Assembly (NCBI GenBank): GCA_900555165.1
Contig: USKE01000116.1
Coordinates: forward strand, 1-7,189
Reading direction: 5' to 3'
Length of the DNA stretch: 7,189 nt
Source of the DNA: an uncultured Porphyromonadaceae bacterium
GTDB taxonomy: Bacteria > Bacteroidota > Bacteroidia > Bacteroidales > Muribaculaceae
Both the position numbers and the translations under genes were made by a program. Numbering within the stretch: position 1 is the first letter of the stretch; each line of letters starts with the position of its first letter. The notes beneath the pieces were generated by a model that saw only the letters and a program-made list of their open reading frames with translations, did not search any database and had not been told where the DNA came from. Shown here piece by piece: positions 5,818-7,189 of this stretch.

Positions 5818-7143
5818 ATGAAAAAGTTTCTAATGGGTATGGCCTTGTGCGTGGCCGCGACGAGCGGACTGCATGCCCAGGACACCACTTTTGACGGCAC
5901 CCTCGACTGCAACGGAAACCGTTATATGTCGATTCCCCAAAGCGACGCGTTCAATGTCGCCGCCGGTACCGGCGAAATCACCGTCACCGCCCGCGTATGG
6001 ATACGCGGCGACTACTACGGCAAAGCCCGCGGCATCATCTGCAGCCGCTGGCATGAAAAACGCCCAGGAGGATTAACGGGGAATAATCTCTGGTATAAAC
6101 ATGGGAGTGGCTTTGACATCCACGGAGGTGAAAGCACCGAGCACTGTTTCAGCAATAATGTGACTGTCGACGGAAGCTATTATTATAATACAAGCTCACT
6201 CTATCATCTGGGTACACTAAGCCACTCATATGAAAACACTGCCGGGAAATTATCGACAGGCACATGGGCACATATTGCCTGGACATTCAAAAGCAATGGC
6301 GGAACTTCAGTTTTATATATCAATGGAATCGAAGTAGAGTCAGTAAACACAGGCGCCTATAAAAGTGCGTCTCCGGACGGAAAAGCAATTACTAACCGCA
6401 GTGCCATTCTGGTAGGTGGAAGATACTGCTGGAAACAAGGTGTCGGAAGTTATGAAACCCGTGTCGACAACGACGCCATCTGGGACGGCAAGATTGACGA
6501 TGTGCGTTTCTACGGCAAAGCCCTGTCAGCCGATGACATCAAGAAAGACAAGGAAAGCGGTTTTCCCCTGGCCGGATTTGACCTGATCGCCGCATACGAC
6601 TTCGAGCATATCGTCGACAACAAGGTGGCAGACATCTCGGGCAACGGCCACAACGCCGACCTCGTGGTGGTCAAGGGCGACCAGTTCCCCGAAGCCCCCA
6701 AACAGCACACCCTCACCGCCATAGCCCCAGATGTGGAAGGAGCGTCGCTGAGACTCGTATGTTCAAGCAACGGGCAGGTACCTGCCGGAGGTGAGATTGC
6801 AAAAGGCGACAGCAACCTCTCTTATGTGGTCTCTAACCAGGCTGACTATCACCTGACTTACTCAGTAGATGGCGTTGACCCCGAAAAATACGAATTCATG
6901 GGGCTCTACGTCAACGGCGAGCCGACTGACAACGTGAGCGGATTTCACAAGGCAGGAACCGATGCCACTGCCGAACTCCGTTTCCGCGAAATACAGACAA
7001 GCCTCGCCGGTGTCGACACCGACATGACGGCCCCTGCCGAGTTCTTCACCCTTCAGGGTGTGGCCGTTGACAGCACCACCCTCACCCCCGGCATCTACAT
7101 CATGCGCCGCGGCACCACCGTTGCCAAAGTGCTTGTGAAATAA
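5818..7143 (+). CDS. Secreted LamG-domain (concanavalin A-like) protein with T9SS-like tail
   Basis: This 441-residue protein starts with a signal peptide (1-20, MKKFLMGMAL...GLHA, cut before QD). Residues 25-285 form a Laminin-G-like / concanavalin A-like fold: FDGTLDCNGNRYMSIP, ITVTARVWIRG, GTWAHIAWTFK, SVLYINGIEV, AILVGGRYCW, GKIDDVRFYGKALSADDI, then AYDFEH and DISGNGHNADLV. Such domains bind glycans or proteins and often accompany sialidases and other glycan-active enzymes, but no catalytic domain is present here. Residues 297-395 are a small beta-rich region of unknown family. The tail at 406-441 (PAEFFTLQGVAV...PGIYIMRRG...VLVK) is T9SS-like. The start at 5818 is chosen for the clean signal peptide and the A-rich leader; an in-frame ATG at 5710 lies upstream of the predicted transcription start. 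A lower-GC stretch covers residues about 82-201. The gene is divergent to 3557-5563 and appears to be a single-gene unit closed by a terminator at the right edge. Confidence 0.9.
   Translation: MKKFLMGMALCVAATSGLHAQDTTFDGTLDCNGNRYMSIPQSDAFNVAAGTGEITVTARVWIRGDYYGKARGIICSRWHEKRPGGLTGNNLWYKHGSGFDIHGGESTEHCFSNNVTVDGSYYYNTSSLYHLGTLSHSYENTAGKLSTGTWAHIAWTFKSNGGTSVLYINGIEVESVNTGAYKSASPDGKAITNRSAILVGGRYCWKQGVGSYETRVDNDAIWDGKIDDVRFYGKALSADDIKKDKESGFPLAGFDLIAAYDFEHIVDNKVADISGNGHNADLVVVKGDQFPEAPKQHTLTAIAPDVEGASLRLVCSSNGQVPAGGEIAKGDSNLSYVVSNQADYHLTYSVDGVDPEKYEFMGLYVNGEPTDNVSGFHKAGTDATAELRFREIQTSLAGVDTDMTAPAEFFTLQGVAVDSTTLTPGIYIMRRGTTVAKVLVK
6061..6420 (+). other. Lower-GC patch within the LamG gene
   Basis: By hand count, G+C is 163 of 360 (45%) here, against 106 of 180 (59%) for 5881-6060 and 140 of 240 (58%) for 6481-6720. 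It includes AT-rich runs near 6181-6190 and 6311-6320, and codons such as TTA and ATA that are sparse around it. The reading frame continues cleanly through it. It maps to the middle of the LamG fold (residues about 82-201). Confidence 0.65.
7033..7140 (+). other. T9SS-like C-terminal sorting tail (LamG gene)
   Basis: These codons give residues 406-441. Key residues are PAEFFTLQGVAV, then PGIYIMRRGTTVAK and the end VLVK. It shares P-A-E-[YF]-[YF]-x-L-Q-G-V-x-V, P-G-[VI]-[WY]-I and R-R-G-T with the tail of the divergent neighbour. Confidence 0.7.
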
Positions 7144-7157
7144 TCTGCCCTGACGAC

Positions 7158-7189
7158 AAAAAAGCCTCGGCGCCGTGACCCGCAACGGG
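7158..7189 (+). terminator. Left half of an intrinsic terminator, cut by the window edge
   Basis: Fourteen nt after the LamG stop there is a run of six A (7158-7163), then a GC-rich stretch (7164-7182) ending CCCG. A CAA loop follows and then CGGG (7186-7189), which pairs with CCCG. This looks like the apex of a long hairpin whose right arm lies mostly beyond the window. The leading A-run suggests it works in both directions. Confidence 0.5.

Overview
The window looks like a chromosomal segment from a Bacteroidales gut bacterium, most likely a Muribaculaceae-type organism. Three things point that way: three matches to the Bacteroidetes -7 promoter element TAnnTTTG, A/T-rich leaders instead of clear Shine-Dalgarno sites, and secreted proteins ending in the 'PAEYYNLQGVRV...'-type C-terminal tail common in that group. 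Coding DNA is GC-rich (58-59% where I counted it by hand). The family placement is inference from protein style, not from a marker gene.

Layout. Positions 1-3380 hold a leftward operon of three genes. In order of transcription these are a PorE-like lipoprotein of the type IX secretion system (T9SS; TPR, beta-propeller, regulatory-like fold and OmpA peptidoglycan-binding domains; 1353-3380), a GSCFA-family SGNH-type hydrolase (338-1324), and the N-terminus of a MurF-type cell-wall ligase that runs off the left edge (1-341). The last two overlap by ATGA. Upstream of porE lie a Bacteroidetes promoter, an array of 9-nt repeats and a 43-nt near-palindrome. The palindrome also sits 6 nt past the stop codon of the next gene.

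Positions 3557-7143 hold two divergent genes for predicted exported proteins, separated by a 254-nt region with one promoter facing each way. The leftward one (3557-5563) is a 668-residue propeller/Ig-like/cleaved-adhesin-like protein. The rightward one (5818-7143) is a 441-residue LamG-lectin-like protein. Both end in related T9SS-like sorting tails, so they could be cargo of the machinery that PorE helps anchor. The right edge cuts through what looks like a strong intrinsic terminator.

The points most worth a second look are the repeat array and palindrome between a cargo-like gene and porE, the clustering of porE with two tail-bearing proteins, a lower-GC patch inside the LamG gene, and a broken P-loop frame in murF at the left edge. 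I see no mobile element, CRISPR array, tRNA or rRNA. I found no clearly new defence or biosynthetic system; the novelty here is modest.
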